This document shows positions 9,353-18,609 of a stretch of 32,156 nucleotides of DNA, one piece after another. Location of the stretch: contig CAISPD010000097.1 of NCBI GenBank assembly GCA_903887275.1, positions 1 through 32,156 of the forward strand, given 5' to 3'. Below the pieces are notes generated by a model. That model had not been told where the DNA came from. It ran no database searches and worked only from the letters and a program-made list of their open reading frames with translations. Origin of the DNA: an uncultured Mucilaginibacter sp. GTDB taxonomy: Bacteria > Bacteroidota > Bacteroidia > Sphingobacteriales > Sphingobacteriaceae. The translations under genes were made by a program, and so were the position numbers. Every line of letters starts with the position of its first letter. Positions within the stretch are counted from its first letter, which is position 1.

Positions 9353-9647
9353 AACTTATAATTTTAGCATCAATGTTATCATATTGTTTATGAGTGCCAA
9401 ACCAAACTACAAAAACAATTTTTAAGCGATATTCAATATCCACGATCAAACGGTAACTGTTACCATGTATATTAAAAACGACTCGTTTATTATTCAGTAT
9501 TGAAGCATTCCGATATTGTTCTTTAAGTTCATTCGGATTGTTCCATTCAGCTGTTATTGCTTCCTCATACCAGCTAAACAGTGCATGTTCTGCCTGATGA
9601 AATTCGGCCGCATAATCTTTTAAGGTTTTTACTGCTATTACACGCAT
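9336..9647 (-). CDS. higB: HigB-type mRNA interferase toxin
   Basis: A 103-aa toxin of the HigB family, which cuts mRNA on the ribosome. Family features: starts MRVIAVKTL, then EHALFSWYEEA, NKRVVFNIHGNSYRLIVDIEYRLKIVFVVWFGTHKQYDNID; the NIxGNxYRL and FxGTHxxYD segments are the conserved core. The ORF track starts seven codons earlier at 9668, but I choose the ATG at 9647 because family members begin with MR(V/I)I and because the track start would place the -7 box (9656-9663) and part of the operator inside the gene. Toxin precedes antitoxin, the usual order for HigBA and opposite to most type II systems. Confidence 0.88.
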   Translation of the reverse strand: MRVIAVKTLKDYAAEFHQAEHALFSWYEEAITAEWNNPNELKEQYRNASILNNKRVVFNIHGNSYRLIVDIEYRLKIVFVVWFGTHKQYDNIDAKIISYVKTH

Positions 9648-9655
9648 GTATAGTG

Positions 9656-9663
9656 CAAATATA
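9656..9663 (-). promoter_or_regulatory. higBA promoter -7 box
   Basis: TATATTTG on the minus strand is an exact TAnnTTTG match. It ends 8 nt before the higB ATG at 9647, so the transcript should have almost no leader. The region upstream, where RNA polymerase must bind, is the operator palindrome. Confidence 0.6.
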
Positions 9664-9664
9664 A

Positions 9665-9693
9665 ACAAACGTTACCAAATTGGTAACGTTTGT
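9665..9693. promoter_or_regulatory. 29-nt perfect inverted repeat, predicted HigA/HigBA operator
   Basis: ACAAACGTTACCAA, one central base, then TTGGTAACGTTTGT: two perfect 14-nt arms. It begins 1 bp upstream of the -7 box of higBA. Toxin-antitoxin operators are typically autoregulatory palindromes at the promoter, so HigA (with HigB as co-repressor) is the expected ligand. Confidence 0.75.
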
Positions 9694-9703
9694 CAGTAGA
9701 AAT

Positions 9704-9719
9704 TTTCGCGAATGCGAAA
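9704..9719. repeat. Short hairpin between higB and the 169-aa gene
   Basis: TTTCGC-GAAT-GCGAAA forms a 6-bp stem with a 4-nt loop in the divergent spacer; CCCGGG and GGGCCC palindromes follow at once. Function unknown. It could insulate the two divergent transcripts. Confidence 0.3.
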
Positions 9720-9771
9720 GCTTTCCCGGGGGCCCTAAAATATATAGATTTACATTTTAAATAAAACCATA

Positions 9772-10281
9772 ATGGGAACGCCTGAATTTAACCTGACCAA
9801 TGAGATAGAAAAACTAAGGCAAATGCTTTGGTTGCCCATTACGCATATAGAGTTTGACGCAAGATATGAATATGCTAAATTGGATATTGATGAACAGATG
9901 CATCCGATTTGGACCGACCCAAAGGTTTTTATCAATGATGACATGATCGGTACAATTCCATATCTAAGATTAGCGAGCGGATATGGCTATTCAAATGATC
10001 ACTGCGTATTTGCCTGGGATAAAATATATAGCCAATACAGTCAGGTAATTTTTGAAAAAATACTTCAACGTGAGCCCATGGCAATTGATGCAGCACCAGC
10101 CGAATATAAGCATGGATGGCCTCTTTTGTTGAATGTCAAAGACAAAAATGGAGCTGTAATAAAAAAGGCTTGTTGTCGGTTTGTCGATGATGAATGGGAG
10201 GTAAGCGTGATGCCTTTGGATGTTAAGTCAACAAGAAAAACCGTTAAAGTTACCCTTGTGCCACCCACCACCAATCTTTAG
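9772..10281 (+). CDS. Hypothetical protein, 169 aa
   Basis: I do not recognise a family. The protein is soluble, without signal peptide or membrane segment, and rich in aromatic residues (ITHIEFDARYEYAKLDIDE, YLRLASGYGYSNDHCVFAWDKIYSQYSQ). The C-terminal part, with GWPLLLNVKDKNGAVIKKACCRFVDDEWEVSVMPLD, looks like beta-strands. A TATAGATTTAC stretch about 28 nt upstream is a near match to a -7 box. It is divergent from higBA across a 124-bp spacer holding the HigA operator and converges with the SRPBCC gene (9-bp gap). Reading frame, start and composition look like a real gene; its role is unknown. Confidence 0.65.
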   Translation: MGTPEFNLTNEIEKLRQMLWLPITHIEFDARYEYAKLDIDEQMHPIWTDPKVFINDDMIGTIPYLRLASGYGYSNDHCVFAWDKIYSQYSQVIFEKILQREPMAIDAAPAEYKHGWPLLLNVKDKNGAVIKKACCRFVDDEWEVSVMPLDVKSTRKTVKVTLVPPTTNL

Positions 10282-10290
10282 AAACCAGCA

Positions 10291-10752
10291 TTAACCAAAT
10301 ATCTCCTTTATCGCCTTCTCTCTAAACGCAAACACCTGCTTTAATTTATTCTTTACGATCAGGCTATTGGCTATGCTGCCAATAAAACTCCAGCCAATGG
10401 CATAGTTTACGATATCGGTCATTTGCACGCCACCTTCAACGGCTTTGAAATGGTGCTGGTGATGCCACAGAGCATAAGGTCCGAAACGCTGCTCATCAAT
10501 AAAATATTGACCTTCTTTTACCTGGGTGATCTCGGTCATCCAGTTCATTTTGATGCGGAGCAGGGGGTAAACGTTATAGGTAATGATCATTCCGGGGTAA
10601 ACCTTGGCGCCCGGTGTAAAATCGGAAGTAACCACGAAATTCATATCCGGTGGGGTGATCTTCGATAGGTTTAGCGGCGAACTGAAGAAGTCCCATGCGC
10701 TTTCGAGCGAAGCGGGAATGAAAGTTTCGAATTGTAGTGCGTAGGTTTTCAT
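10291..10752 (-). CDS. SRPBCC (START-like) ligand-binding family protein
   Basis: A 153-aa cytosolic protein with the SRPBCC/polyketide-cyclase-like pattern: the opening beta-strand and helix FETFIPASLESAWDFFSSPLNLSKITPP, a central WMTEITQVKEGQYFIDEQRFGPYALWHHQHHFKAVEGGVQMTDIVNYAIG, and a C-terminal helix ending in FREKAIKEIFG. Members have a helix-grip cavity binding hydrophobic small molecules; this subgroup is often annotated as ligand-binding or cell-division inhibitor-like, with little experimental support. It lies 85 bp behind the ykuK-like gene on the same strand and may be co-transcribed. Specific ligand unknown. Confidence 0.8.
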   Translation of the reverse strand: MKTYALQFETFIPASLESAWDFFSSPLNLSKITPPDMNFVVTSDFTPGAKVYPGMIITYNVYPLLRIKMNWMTEITQVKEGQYFIDEQRFGPYALWHHQHHFKAVEGGVQMTDIVNYAIGWSFIGSIANSLIVKNKLKQVFAFREKAIKEIFG

Positions 10753-10837
10753 GGACGGCTTTTTAACTGCTGCGAAGATAGCGAGACTATCCTGGGCAGT
10801 GGTAAGCCGAAAGTCACATTTGGCGAAGTGCCATCAA

Positions 10838-11311
10838 TTACTGCACGATTTTATTGGCGCAATAAGAACTGGCGAAAGCTTCAGGTTTTGCTTTAAATAC
10901 GAAGCCCATACTCAAAATATAACCCATCGCTTCGTGCAATGCCTGATTTGATTTGAACATCGGATTGGTATTGATATCGGCATGTACTTCCAGGTCAACA
11001 TCATAAAGGTCGAGCAAATCGCACAACTTGTAGGCAATGTCGATCGATTTTTGAACTTCGGTAAGCATACGCTCTTTGATGCTCATTTTTTGGCCGGTAC
11101 GTTCCTGGTGGATATACATAAAACCACCTCGTTTTTCGCGCAAAAAAACAATCACTGTTGCAAAATCAGTAACATTACCCTTTACCTGTGAATCGGTACC
11201 GATGCACACTTTAAGTTTGTTTCCCAGTAAGCTTTCTCTTTCGATGGCTTTTTCCACCTCGTCGATGATCGGTGAGCTGATGATCTCGCCGCTAAATTTT
11301 CTCCAGGTCAT
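10838..11311 (-). CDS. YkuK-type ribonuclease H-like protein (DUF458)
   Basis: A 157-aa protein matching the YkuK/DUF458 family: KLKVCIGTDSQVKGNVTDFATVIVFLRE carries the first acidic strand of an RNase H-like fold, ERTGQKMSIKERMLTEVQKSIDIAY forms the middle, and LEVHADINTNPMFKSNQALHEAMGYILSMGFVFKAKPEAFASSYCANKIVQ gives the second acidic strand and the C-terminal conserved part. The fold predicts metal-dependent nucleic-acid binding or cleavage, but function is untested as far as I know. It is divergent from the M13 peptidase gene across a 204-bp spacer that contains a small hairpin (11338-11354). Confidence 0.82.
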   Translation of the reverse strand: MTWRKFSGEIISSPIIDEVEKAIERESLLGNKLKVCIGTDSQVKGNVTDFATVIVFLREKRGGFMYIHQERTGQKMSIKERMLTEVQKSIDIAYKLCDLLDLYDVDLEVHADINTNPMFKSNQALHEAMGYILSMGFVFKAKPEAFASSYCANKIVQ

Positions 11312-11337
11312 AAAATTGTTTTTAGTAAATTTTAACT

Positions 11338-11354
11338 GACCTGATTTTCAGGTC
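11338..11354. repeat. Small hairpin upstream of the YkuK-like gene
   Basis: GACCTGA-TTT-TCAGGTC gives a perfect 7-bp stem with a 3-nt loop, 27 bp upstream of the minus-strand ATG. It may be an operator or 5'-leader hairpin; no U-tract follows on either strand. Confidence 0.3.
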
Positions 11355-11515
11355 TATAAAAATAAGCGATAAGCTTTCATATATAGATAACGCCTGTGTG
11401 ATTTATTTGTTAACAGTTGGGTCATTATTAACAGGTTATATATCAAATATACATTATATTAGCGTTGCAATACCCCGCCATTCACAACATTCTCAATAAT
11501 TGAAAAAAAGATCTT

Positions 11516-13555
11516 ATGAAATTAAGTAAATGGGCTTTGCTGGCCATTTCGGTTACAGCTTTTACAGCCTGCAAACACAAAGACGCAGCTACTGATGTAG
11601 AAAAGCGAACCGTTTTTTTTGATAAAAGCGGCATGGACACAACCCTGAAACCCGGCGACGATTTTGCATTGTACGCTAACGGTGTCTGGCTCAAAAAGAC
11701 AAAGATCCCGGCATCTGAAAATGGATGGGGGTCCTTTTATACGCTTTCAGATGATAATATCAAACAAGTGCACAGCATTCTGGAAGATGTTTCGTCAAAG
11801 AGTAATGATGCAGGCAGTTTAGAGCAAAAGGTGGGCGATTTGTACAAAAGTGGTATGGACACCGCAACACTCGAAAAATTCGGTTATGACCCCATTAAAC
11901 CATTGCTGGCAAAAGTAAGCGCTTTGAAAGACTATAAAGAGCTGGTAAAACTTGCTGCTGACGGTTTTAAAACAGGCGACGGATTTTTGTTTGGCTTTTA
12001 TGTTTCGCCCGACGATCGGATCAGTAACAAAAACGTGGCACATTTTGACCAAACAGGCTTATCCCTGCCGGATAAAGATTATTATACAAAAACAGATACC
12101 GCAACAGTTAAGATCAGGGCTGCCTTTGTTAAATATATTGCAAAGCTTTTCAGCTTTACCGGGGTTGATGCTGCAACTGCTGCTAAAAAGGCCGATGGCA
12201 TCCTGAAATTGGAGACCGAGATCGCTAAATCGCATTTGGCACCAGTAGACCTGCGCGATCCGGTAAAAAATTACCACAAACTAACTGTTGCTGATTTGCA
12301 GAAGCAATTGCCTGATATCGACCTGAAAGATGCATTTGATCGCTTGCAATTGAAAACTGACACAGTATTGGTTGGTCAGCCAGGTTATTATATTGCTTTA
12401 GATAACCTGCTGAAAAGTCAGCCTATTGATGTTTGGAAAGATAAAGCCGTGTTTGGTGTAATTGATGGCGCTTCCGGGTCATTGAGTAAAAAATTCAGGG
12501 ATGCCAGTTTCGATTTCTACAATAAAACATTGTATGGTCAAAAGGAACAAAAAGAGCGTTGGAAAACTTTGGCCTATAACGTTGATGGTTCACTGGGCGA
12601 ATTACTGGGACAACTCTACGTAACCAAATACTTCCCGCCGGATGCAAAAGAGCGCATGCTTGCCCTGGTTAATAATCTGCAAGGCGTATACAAAGATCGT
12701 ATCGAAAAGCTTGATTGGATGAGCCCCGACACTAAAAAGCAGGCTATAGCCAAACTGGCAGCATTTACAAAAAAGATCGGGTACCCTGATAAATGGAAGA
12801 CATATGATGATGTTCATATCGCAAAAGATTCATTTTATAATAACCTGCGATCTGTTGCAATTCACAATTATAAACGGTCGATCGCTAAAGTTAACAAGCC
12901 GGTTGACCGCAGCGAATGGGGGATGACCCCACCAACGGTTAACGCCTATTACAATCCTACTTTTAATGAGATCGTATTCCCGGCAGGTATCCTGCAATAT
13001 CCGTTCTTCGACAAAGATGCTGATGACGCGATCAATTATGGCGCAATAGGTGCCGTGATCGGTCACGAAATGACCCATGGTTTCGACGACCAGGGGCGCC
13101 AGTATGACAAAGATGGCAACCTGAAAGATTGGTGGACCAAGGATGATGCTGATAAATTTAAAAAGCGCGTTCAGGTGATGATCGATCAATATAACCAGTT
13201 TACCCTGCTTGGCCTGCACGTGAATGGTAGCCTTACCCAGGGCGAAAATCTTGCTGATATTGGTGGGTTGTCAATAGCCTATCAGGCGTTTAAGAACACC
13301 CCGCAAGGCAAAAGCGACACCAAAATTGATGGCTTAACACCCGATCAGCGTTTCTTTTTATCCTTTGCGCAGGTTTGGCGGGTAAAAACCAGCGACGAAA
13401 CGATGCGCGTTCGTCTCAACACCGATCCGCATTCACCTGAAGTTTTTCGTGTAGATGGTCCGGTATCCAATATTGAGGCTTTCTATAAAGCGTTCAACAT
13501 CAAACCAGGCGACAAGATGTACCGGGCAGAAAAGGACAGAGTGAAGGTTTGGTAG
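11516..13555 (+). CDS. M13 family (neprilysin/PepO-like) zinc metallopeptidase lipoprotein
   Basis: A 679-aa endopeptidase with a lipoprotein signal (lipobox TAC, Cys19), so it should be anchored on the periplasmic side. Family landmarks are present: the N-terminal GDDFALYANGVWLKKTKIP, the substrate-binding NAY at 476-478 in VNAYYNP, zinc ligands in HEMTH (His517, His521; catalytic Glu518), the third ligand in ENLAD (Glu577 with Asp581), and the C-terminal RVNGP-like VDGPVSN...DRVKVW. Length is normal for the family. M13 enzymes cleave short peptides; in Bacteroidota they are presumed to process extracytoplasmic peptides. It is monocistronic, ended by a strong terminator, and convergent with ettA. 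Confidence 0.95.
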   Translation: MKLSKWALLAISVTAFTACKHKDAATDVEKRTVFFDKSGMDTTLKPGDDFALYANGVWLKKTKIPASENGWGSFYTLSDDNIKQVHSILEDVSSKSNDAGSLEQKVGDLYKSGMDTATLEKFGYDPIKPLLAKVSALKDYKELVKLAADGFKTGDGFLFGFYVSPDDRISNKNVAHFDQTGLSLPDKDYYTKTDTATVKIRAAFVKYIAKLFSFTGVDAATAAKKADGILKLETEIAKSHLAPVDLRDPVKNYHKLTVADLQKQLPDIDLKDAFDRLQLKTDTVLVGQPGYYIALDNLLKSQPIDVWKDKAVFGVIDGASGSLSKKFRDASFDFYNKTLYGQKEQKERWKTLAYNVDGSLGELLGQLYVTKYFPPDAKERMLALVNNLQGVYKDRIEKLDWMSPDTKKQAIAKLAAFTKKIGYPDKWKTYDDVHIAKDSFYNNLRSVAIHNYKRSIAKVNKPVDRSEWGMTPPTVNAYYNPTFNEIVFPAGILQYPFFDKDADDAINYGAIGAVIGHEMTHGFDDQGRQYDKDGNLKDWWTKDDADKFKKRVQVMIDQYNQFTLLGLHVNGSLTQGENLADIGGLSIAYQAFKNTPQGKSDTKIDGLTPDQRFFLSFAQVWRVKTSDETMRVRLNTDPHSPEVFRVDGPVSNIEAFYKAFNIKPGDKMYRAEKDRVKVW

Positions 13556-13597
13556 TTTTTTGAGGTAGAAGTTCAAAGGGAAAAGGTTTTTTGGATG

Positions 13598-13634
13598 AGC
13601 CTTCCGAAGTTTTAAATCTTCGGAAGGCTTTTTT
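13598..13634 (+). terminator. Strong intrinsic terminator of the M13 peptidase gene
   Basis: AGCCTTCCGAAG, 8-nt loop, CTTCGGAAGGCT forms a perfect 12-bp stem followed by a T6 tract, 42 bp after the stop codon. Confidence 0.92.
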
Positions 13635-13677
13635 ATTATATTAATTCCGCATTCGGCACTCCGAATTTCGCACTCCT

Positions 13678-15357
13678 TTATCCCACCAGTTTTTTATACT
13701 TCAACCGATGCGGGGTGATATCACCAATACGTTTCTTGCGGTTTTCTTCGTAGGCTGTATAATCACCTTCAAAGAAATAAACCTGCGAGTTGCCCTCAAA
13801 GGCTAAAATATGTGTGCAAACCCTGTCAAGGAACCAGCGATCGTGACTGATGATCACGGCACAACCGCCAAAATTCTCAAGGGCTTCTTCCAACGAACGC
13901 AGTGTATTTACGTCGATATCATTGGTAGGTTCGTCAAGCAGTAGTACGTTCGACCCTTTTTTGAGGGTGATGGCCAGGTGTACCCGGTTACGTTCACCGC
14001 CCGAAAGTACGCCTACTTTCTTTTGCTGATCGGCGCCGTTAAAGTTGAATTTAGATACATAGGCACGTGAGTTAAGTGCTTTGTGGCCCACCATGATATT
14101 ATCCAAACCATCGGTTATATTTTCCCAAACCGATTTATCCTGGTCCAGGTCGTCATGCATCTGGTCAACGTAGCCTAGAGCCACAGTTTCGCCTACGCGG
14201 AAAGTTCCGGCATCCGGTGTTTCCTGCCCGGTAATGAGTCGGAATAAAGTAGTTTTACCGGCACCGTTCGGCCCGATGATACCTACGATACCAGCAGGAG
14301 GCAGCGAAAAGCTTAAGTTCTCAAATAGTAACTTATCACCATAAGATTTGGTGACACCATTAGCTTCGATCACTACATTGCCCAAACGTGGTCCGGGTGG
14401 AATGAATAGCTCCAGCTTATCTTCACGTTCCTTAGTTTCTTCAGAGGCCAGCTTTTCATAGTTAGACAAACGAGCCTTGCCTTTAGCCTGGCGTGCTTTT
14501 GGTGCCATGCGCACCCATTCCAATTCGCGCTCCAGAGTTTTCTGGCGTTTGCTTTCGGTCTTCTCTTCCTGGGCCAGGCGTTTCGCTTTTTGGTCCAGCC
14601 ATGAGGAATAATTTCCTTTCCATGGAATACCTTCCCCACGGTCGAGTTCCAGGATCCAGCCCGCAACGTTATCGAGGAAGTACCTGTCGTGGGTTACAGC
14701 GATAACGGTACCCTTATATTGTTTCAAATGCTGCTCCAGCCAGTCAATCGATTCCGCATCAAGGTGGTTGGTAGGCTCATCCAGCAAAAGTACATCTGGC
14801 TCCTGCAGCAGCAGGCGGCACATGGCCACGCGGCGGCGTTCGCCACCTGACAATACACCAATCTTAGTATCAGGTTCGGGACAGCGCAGGGCATCCATAG
14901 CTCTTTCAAGTTTGGTATCAAGCTCCCATGCATTTACCGCGTCAATCTTGTCCTGTAGTTCGCCCTGGCGTGCCATTAGCTTATCCATGGCGTCAGGGTC
15001 GCTGTATACTTCTTCCAATCCAAATTTTTCGTTGATGTCTTCGTATTCTTTTAATATGGCCGTTATAGCCGATACTCCCTCCTCAACCACTTCACGTACT
15101 GTTTTATTAGGGTCAAGTTCTGGTTCCTGCGCAAGGTAACCCACGGTATAACCGGGTGAAAAAACTACTTCACCCTGGTATGATTTATCCAGCCCGGCGA
15201 TGATCTTCAATAACGATGATTTACCCGACCCGTTCAAACCGATAACACCAATCTTGGCACCATAAAAGAACGATAGGTAAATGTTTTTTAATACTTGTTT
15301 TTGCGGCGGGTATATTTTGTTGACCCCGGCCATAGAAAATATGATCTTCTCGTCCAT
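13678..15357 (-). CDS. ettA: Energy-dependent translational throttle protein EttA (ABC-F)
   Basis: A 559-aa soluble ABC-F protein with two nucleotide-binding domains and no membrane segment. Domain 1: Walker A GLNGSGKSS (Lys46), signature LSGGERRRVAM, Walker B LLLDEPTNHLDAESI. The basic inter-domain linker (SKRQKTLERELEWVRMAPKARQAKGKARLSNYEKL) follows. Domain 2: GPNGAGKTT, LSGGERNRVHLA, LLLDEPTNDIDVNTLRSLE. Sequence and length fit EttA rather than Uup or antibiotic-resistance ABC-Fs. EttA binds the ribosomal E site and gates the first elongation steps according to the ATP/ADP ratio. It is convergent with the M13 gene and divergent from clpC, with its own consensus promoter at 15484-15513. Confidence 0.95.
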   Translation of the reverse strand: MDEKIIFSMAGVNKIYPPQKQVLKNIYLSFFYGAKIGVIGLNGSGKSSLLKIIAGLDKSYQGEVVFSPGYTVGYLAQEPELDPNKTVREVVEEGVSAITAILKEYEDINEKFGLEEVYSDPDAMDKLMARQGELQDKIDAVNAWELDTKLERAMDALRCPEPDTKIGVLSGGERRRVAMCRLLLQEPDVLLLDEPTNHLDAESIDWLEQHLKQYKGTVIAVTHDRYFLDNVAGWILELDRGEGIPWKGNYSSWLDQKAKRLAQEEKTESKRQKTLERELEWVRMAPKARQAKGKARLSNYEKLASEETKEREDKLELFIPPGPRLGNVVIEANGVTKSYGDKLLFENLSFSLPPAGIVGIIGPNGAGKTTLFRLITGQETPDAGTFRVGETVALGYVDQMHDDLDQDKSVWENITDGLDNIMVGHKALNSRAYVSKFNFNGADQQKKVGVLSGGERNRVHLAITLKKGSNVLLLDEPTNDIDVNTLRSLEEALENFGGCAVIISHDRWFLDRVCTHILAFEGNSQVYFFEGDYTAYEENRKKRIGDITPHRLKYKKLVG

Positions 15358-15360
15358 ATT

Positions 15361-15396
15361 AATGAGTGAATGAGTTAGTTAGTGAATGAGTGAATG
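15361..15396. repeat. Short quasi-tandem GAGTGAAT / GAGTTAGTTAGT repeats in the ettA leader
   Basis: A 36-nt stretch made of degenerate 4- and 8-nt units (gagtgaatgagttagttagt, then gtgaatgagtgaatg) directly upstream of the ettA start. It is one of several unrelated short-period repeats in spacers of this window. Function unknown. Confidence 0.55.
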
Positions 15397-15483
15397 TTTT
15401 TAATCCGAAAGTCCGGAGGCTTTTAATGAGTATTATTGTTGCTTTGTTTCTAATTGAGTTAAATCGACCGTTTAATCTTTTTT

Positions 15484-15513
15484 CAAAACTAAGACTATTT
15501 TAACTAAAACAAA
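15484..15513 (-). promoter_or_regulatory. ettA promoter (TTTG-N18-TAGTTTTG)
   Basis: Read on the minus strand, TTTG (15513-15510), an 18-nt spacer and TAGTTTTG (15491-15484) fit the Bacteroidota promoter consensus. The predicted leader of about 120 nt includes the repeat tract at 15361-15396. Confidence 0.6.
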
Positions 15514-15906
15514 TTGCGCCACGCATCATCTTTCAGACTTCCACGGACTTTCCGACTTCCGGACTCCCACCCCTCAAAAACCTACAAATTTTTGTGGAAA
15601 TCTTAATAACTAATTAATATATTGTCAATCATTTTTAATTGATTTGCGTATGGAAAGAACTTGCGATTTGATAAGCTTCTTTTTATAATGCCTTAATGTC
15701 ATAGTAAGTGACGAAATGCCTGTTATAAAAACCAAATTAGGCTGAAATATCGCAACAAGTACTAAACTATTGCGTTAAGAGAAGATCAAACAAGTAAGCA
15801 TCAGCCACTTACTGTCAGTTGTAAGAAATTTTTTAGGTTTTTGTTCATTATTTTCTTTGTATAAAGTTTATCTTTAATAGATTGCGCATCATAACAATGT
15901 CTGTTT

Positions 15907-15938
15907 TTTGAGGTGCAAAAAAGTTGGCAGTATTGTTG
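15907..15938 (+). promoter_or_regulatory. Possible clpC promoter (TTTG-N20-TATTGTTG)
   Basis: TTTG, a 20-nt spacer and TATTGTTG (one mismatch to TAnnTTTG) lie about 75 bp before the clpC ATG. No CtsR-like heptad repeat or CIRCE element was seen. Confidence 0.35.
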
Positions 15939-16012
15939 CAGAAGGTACAAATACGTCCTGCAGAACATTTGAACGATAAACAGGGACGTACATAATTTTT
16001 GAAAGGTATTAT

Positions 16013-18550
16013 ATGGAAGCTAAATTTTCGCCAAGGGTAAAAGATGTGATTCAGTACAGCAGGGAGGAAGCCTTGAGGCTCGGCCATGACTATATCGGAA
16101 CCGAACATCTGCTTCTTGGTCTTATCCGCGATGGCGATGGTATCGCAATCAAATTGCTTAAAGGCTTGAGCATTGATACTACCAAACTGCGCCGTGCCAT
16201 TGAAGATGCTGTAAAAGGTACCATTGGTACCAACGTAAACATTGGCAGCATACCGCTTACCAAACAAGCGGAAAAAGTATTAAAAATAACCTACCTGGAA
16301 GCCAAAATATTTAAAAGTGATGTGATCGGTACCGAACATTTATTACTTTCTATTTTGCGCGACGAGGATAATATTGCATCGCAGATATTGTTACAATTCA
16401 ACGTTAATTACGAGATATTTAAAGGCGAAGTTGAATCACATAAGAACGATGTCACCGACGAAATGCCGGGCTCACCTACTGGTGGCGAGGATGAGTTTAA
16501 GGAAGAAGATTCTTTCAGCCAGCCTAAAAAGGTAAGCGATATAAAATCCAAAACTCCGGTATTGGACAATTTTGGTCGCGACCTGACCAAGGCTGCCGAA
16601 GATGGCCGTTTAGATCCGATTGTTGGTCGCGAGAAAGAAATTGAGCGTGTTTCTCAGATCCTGTCACGCCGTAAAAAGAATAACCCGATACTGATCGGTG
16701 AACCGGGTGTGGGTAAATCAGCCATCGCTGAAGGTTTGGCTTTACGCATTGTACAGCGTAAAGTGTCTCGTGTTTTGTTCAACAAACGCGTGGTTACTTT
16801 AGACCTTGCTTCACTGGTTGCCGGTACCAAATACCGTGGTCAGTTTGAGGAGCGGATGAAGGCTGTAATGAACGAGCTCGAAAAATCGCCTGATGTAATT
16901 TTATTTATTGACGAGATACATACCATTGTTGGTGCCGGTGGTGCTTCAGGCTCGCTGGATGCTTCCAATATGTTCAAGCCTGCACTTGCTCGCGGAGAGA
17001 TCCAATGCATTGGTGCTACGACGCTGGATGAATATCGTCAGTATATAGAAAAAGACGGCGCTCTGGATCGTCGGTTTCAAAAGGTTATGGTTGAACCAGC
17101 CACACCGGATGAGACCATCGAGATTTTGACCCGCATCAAAGACAAATATGAAGAGCACCATGGTGTAACTTATACCCCGGAAGCTATCAACGCCTGCGTT
17201 TCTTTAACAGCCAGATATATTACCGACCGCTTCCTGCCGGATAAGGCGATCGATGCTTTAGACGAATCGGGTTCGCGTGTGCACCTGACCAACATCCATG
17301 TGCCGCAGAATATATTGGATGTTGAGGCCAAGATCGAACAGATCAAAATAGAAAAGAATAAGGTTGTACGCAGTCAGAAATACGAAGAAGCTGCGAAACT
17401 GCGTGATACCGAAAAGCATTTGCTGGAAGAATTGGAGCAGGCTAAAGCTATTTGGGAAGCTGAAACAAAATCAAAACGTTACACGGTGACCGAAGAAAAT
17501 GTTGCCGAAGTTGTGGCTATGATGACCGGTATTCCGGTTCAGCGTGTAGGCCAGGCCGACAGTCAGAAGTTGCTGAACATGTCGGAAACGATCTCTACCA
17601 AGATCATCGGACAGGAAGAGGCCATCAAGAAATTGACCCGTGCCATTCAGCGTACCCGTGCCGGTTTGAAAGATCCGAAGAAACCAATTGGTTCCTTTAT
17701 TTTCCTGGGCCCAACCGGGGTAGGTAAAACCGAGCTGGCGAAAGAATTAGCCAGGTTCATGTTTGATACTGAAGATGCTTTGATCCAGATTGACATGAGC
17801 GAGTATATGGAGAAATTCGCAGTATCACGTTTGGTAGGTGCGCCTCCGGGCTATGTGGGTTATGAAGAAGGTGGACAATTGACTGAAAAGGTACGCCGTA
17901 AACCATATGCTGTTATCTTGTTGGATGAGATTGAAAAAGCTCACCCTGATGTATTCAATATCCTGTTACAGGTGCTGGACGAAGGGCAGCTGACAGATTC
18001 ATTGGGCCGCAAAGTCGATTTCAGAAATACGATCATCATCATGACCTCCAATATTGGTGCACGCCAGCTAAAAGACTTCGGGCAGGGCGTAGGTTTCACC
18101 ACCGCTGCCAAAACTAACCAGGCTGATGCACATTCAAGAGGTGTTATCGAAAACGCATTAAAACGTGCTTTTGCACCAGAGTTCCTGAACCGCATCGACG
18201 ATGTGATTGTGTTCAATTCGCTTGGTAAAGACGAAATATTCAAGATCATCGATATTGAACTCGGTCATTTGTTTGGCCGCGTAAATACATTGGGCTATAA
18301 GATTACTCTTACTGAAAATGCCAAAGAGTTTATTGCCGATAAAGGCTTCGACTCGCAGTTTGGTGCACGTCCGTTGAAACGGGCTATTCAGAAATACCTG
18401 GAAGATCCGATCGCAGAAGAAATACTGAAAGGTGAACTGAGTGAAGGTGATACCCTGGAAGTTGACTACGATAAGGAAACCGACCAGATCAAAGTTGCCG
18501 CCAAACACGACGGTGAGAACAAAACGCCTAAAGAAGAAGCGCAGGAATAA
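16013..18550 (+). CDS. clpC: ClpC-type AAA+ unfoldase, ATP-binding subunit of Clp protease
   Basis: An 845-aa Hsp100 protein. Residues 1-140 carry two Clp-N repeats ([54 protein letters not shown]). AAA1 has Walker A GEPGVGKS (Lys235) and Walker [16 protein letters not shown]-type helical pair ([22 protein letters not shown], about 455-480) marks ClpC rather than ClpB or ClpA. AAA2 has GPTGVGKT (Lys572), [16 protein letters not shown] and a VGF loop at 693-695 after [15 protein letters not shown], the loop that docks on ClpP. The acidic and basic tail EEAQE is short. It should unfold damaged or regulatory proteins for ClpP, which is not in this window. It is monocistronic with a strong terminator. 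Confidence 0.96.
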   Translation: MEAKFSPRVKDVIQYSREEALRLGHDYIGTEHLLLGLIRDGDGIAIKLLKGLSIDTTKLRRAIEDAVKGTIGTNVNIGSIPLTKQAEKVLKITYLEAKIFKSDVIGTEHLLLSILRDEDNIASQILLQFNVNYEIFKGEVESHKNDVTDEMPGSPTGGEDEFKEEDSFSQPKKVSDIKSKTPVLDNFGRDLTKAAEDGRLDPIVGREKEIERVSQILSRRKKNNPILIGEPGVGKSAIAEGLALRIVQRKVSRVLFNKRVVTLDLASLVAGTKYRGQFEERMKAVMNELEKSPDVILFIDEIHTIVGAGGASGSLDASNMFKPALARGEIQCIGATTLDEYRQYIEKDGALDRRFQKVMVEPATPDETIEILTRIKDKYEEHHGVTYTPEAINACVSLTARYITDRFLPDKAIDALDESGSRVHLTNIHVPQNILDVEAKIEQIKIEKNKVVRSQKYEEAAKLRDTEKHLLEELEQAKAIWEAETKSKRYTVTEENVAEVVAMMTGIPVQRVGQADSQKLLNMSETISTKIIGQEEAIKKLTRAIQRTRAGLKDPKKPIGSFIFLGPTGVGKTELAKELARFMFDTEDALIQIDMSEYMEKFAVSRLVGAPPGYVGYEEGGQLTEKVRRKPYAVILLDEIEKAHPDVFNILLQVLDEGQLTDSLGRKVDFRNTIIIMTSNIGARQLKDFGQGVGFTTAAKTNQADAHSRGVIENALKRAFAPEFLNRIDDVIVFNSLGKDEIFKIIDIELGHLFGRVNTLGYKITLTENAKEFIADKGFDSQFGARPLKRAIQKYLEDPIAEEILKGELSEGDTLEVDYDKETDQIKVAAKHDGENKTPKEEAQE

Positions 18551-18570
18551 AAGCCCTTCGAATAAATAAT

Positions 18571-18609
18571 AAAAGCCCGCTTTTACTAATGGTGAAAGCG
18601 GGCTTTTTT
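18571..18609 (+). terminator. Strong intrinsic terminator of clpC
   Basis: AAAAGCCCGCTTT, an 11-nt loop, AAAGCGGGCTTTT: a 13-bp stem with a T6 tract 20 bp after the clpC stop. The A-tract on the left arm means it could also work on the opposite strand. Confidence 0.92.

Larger units (their letters stand above)
15358..16012. other. 655-bp divergent spacer between ettA and clpC
   Basis: No credible gene. It holds the ettA leader repeats and promoter, an AT-rich middle with gact(t)tcc-type quasi-repeats near 15528-15570, a weak dyad AGTAAG...CTTACT (15793-15813), and a possible clpC promoter at 15907-15938. The minus-strand track ORF at 15848-16267 runs into clpC in antisense and is not supported. 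Confidence 0.7.

Noticed and set aside
9648-9668. Upstream start of higB at 9668
   Set aside because: It would include the -7 box and part of the operator in the coding region, and HigB proteins start with MR(V/I)I.
15848-16267. 139-aa minus-strand ORF over the clpC start
   Set aside because: Half of it is antisense to the conserved Clp-N domain and it has no recognisable features.
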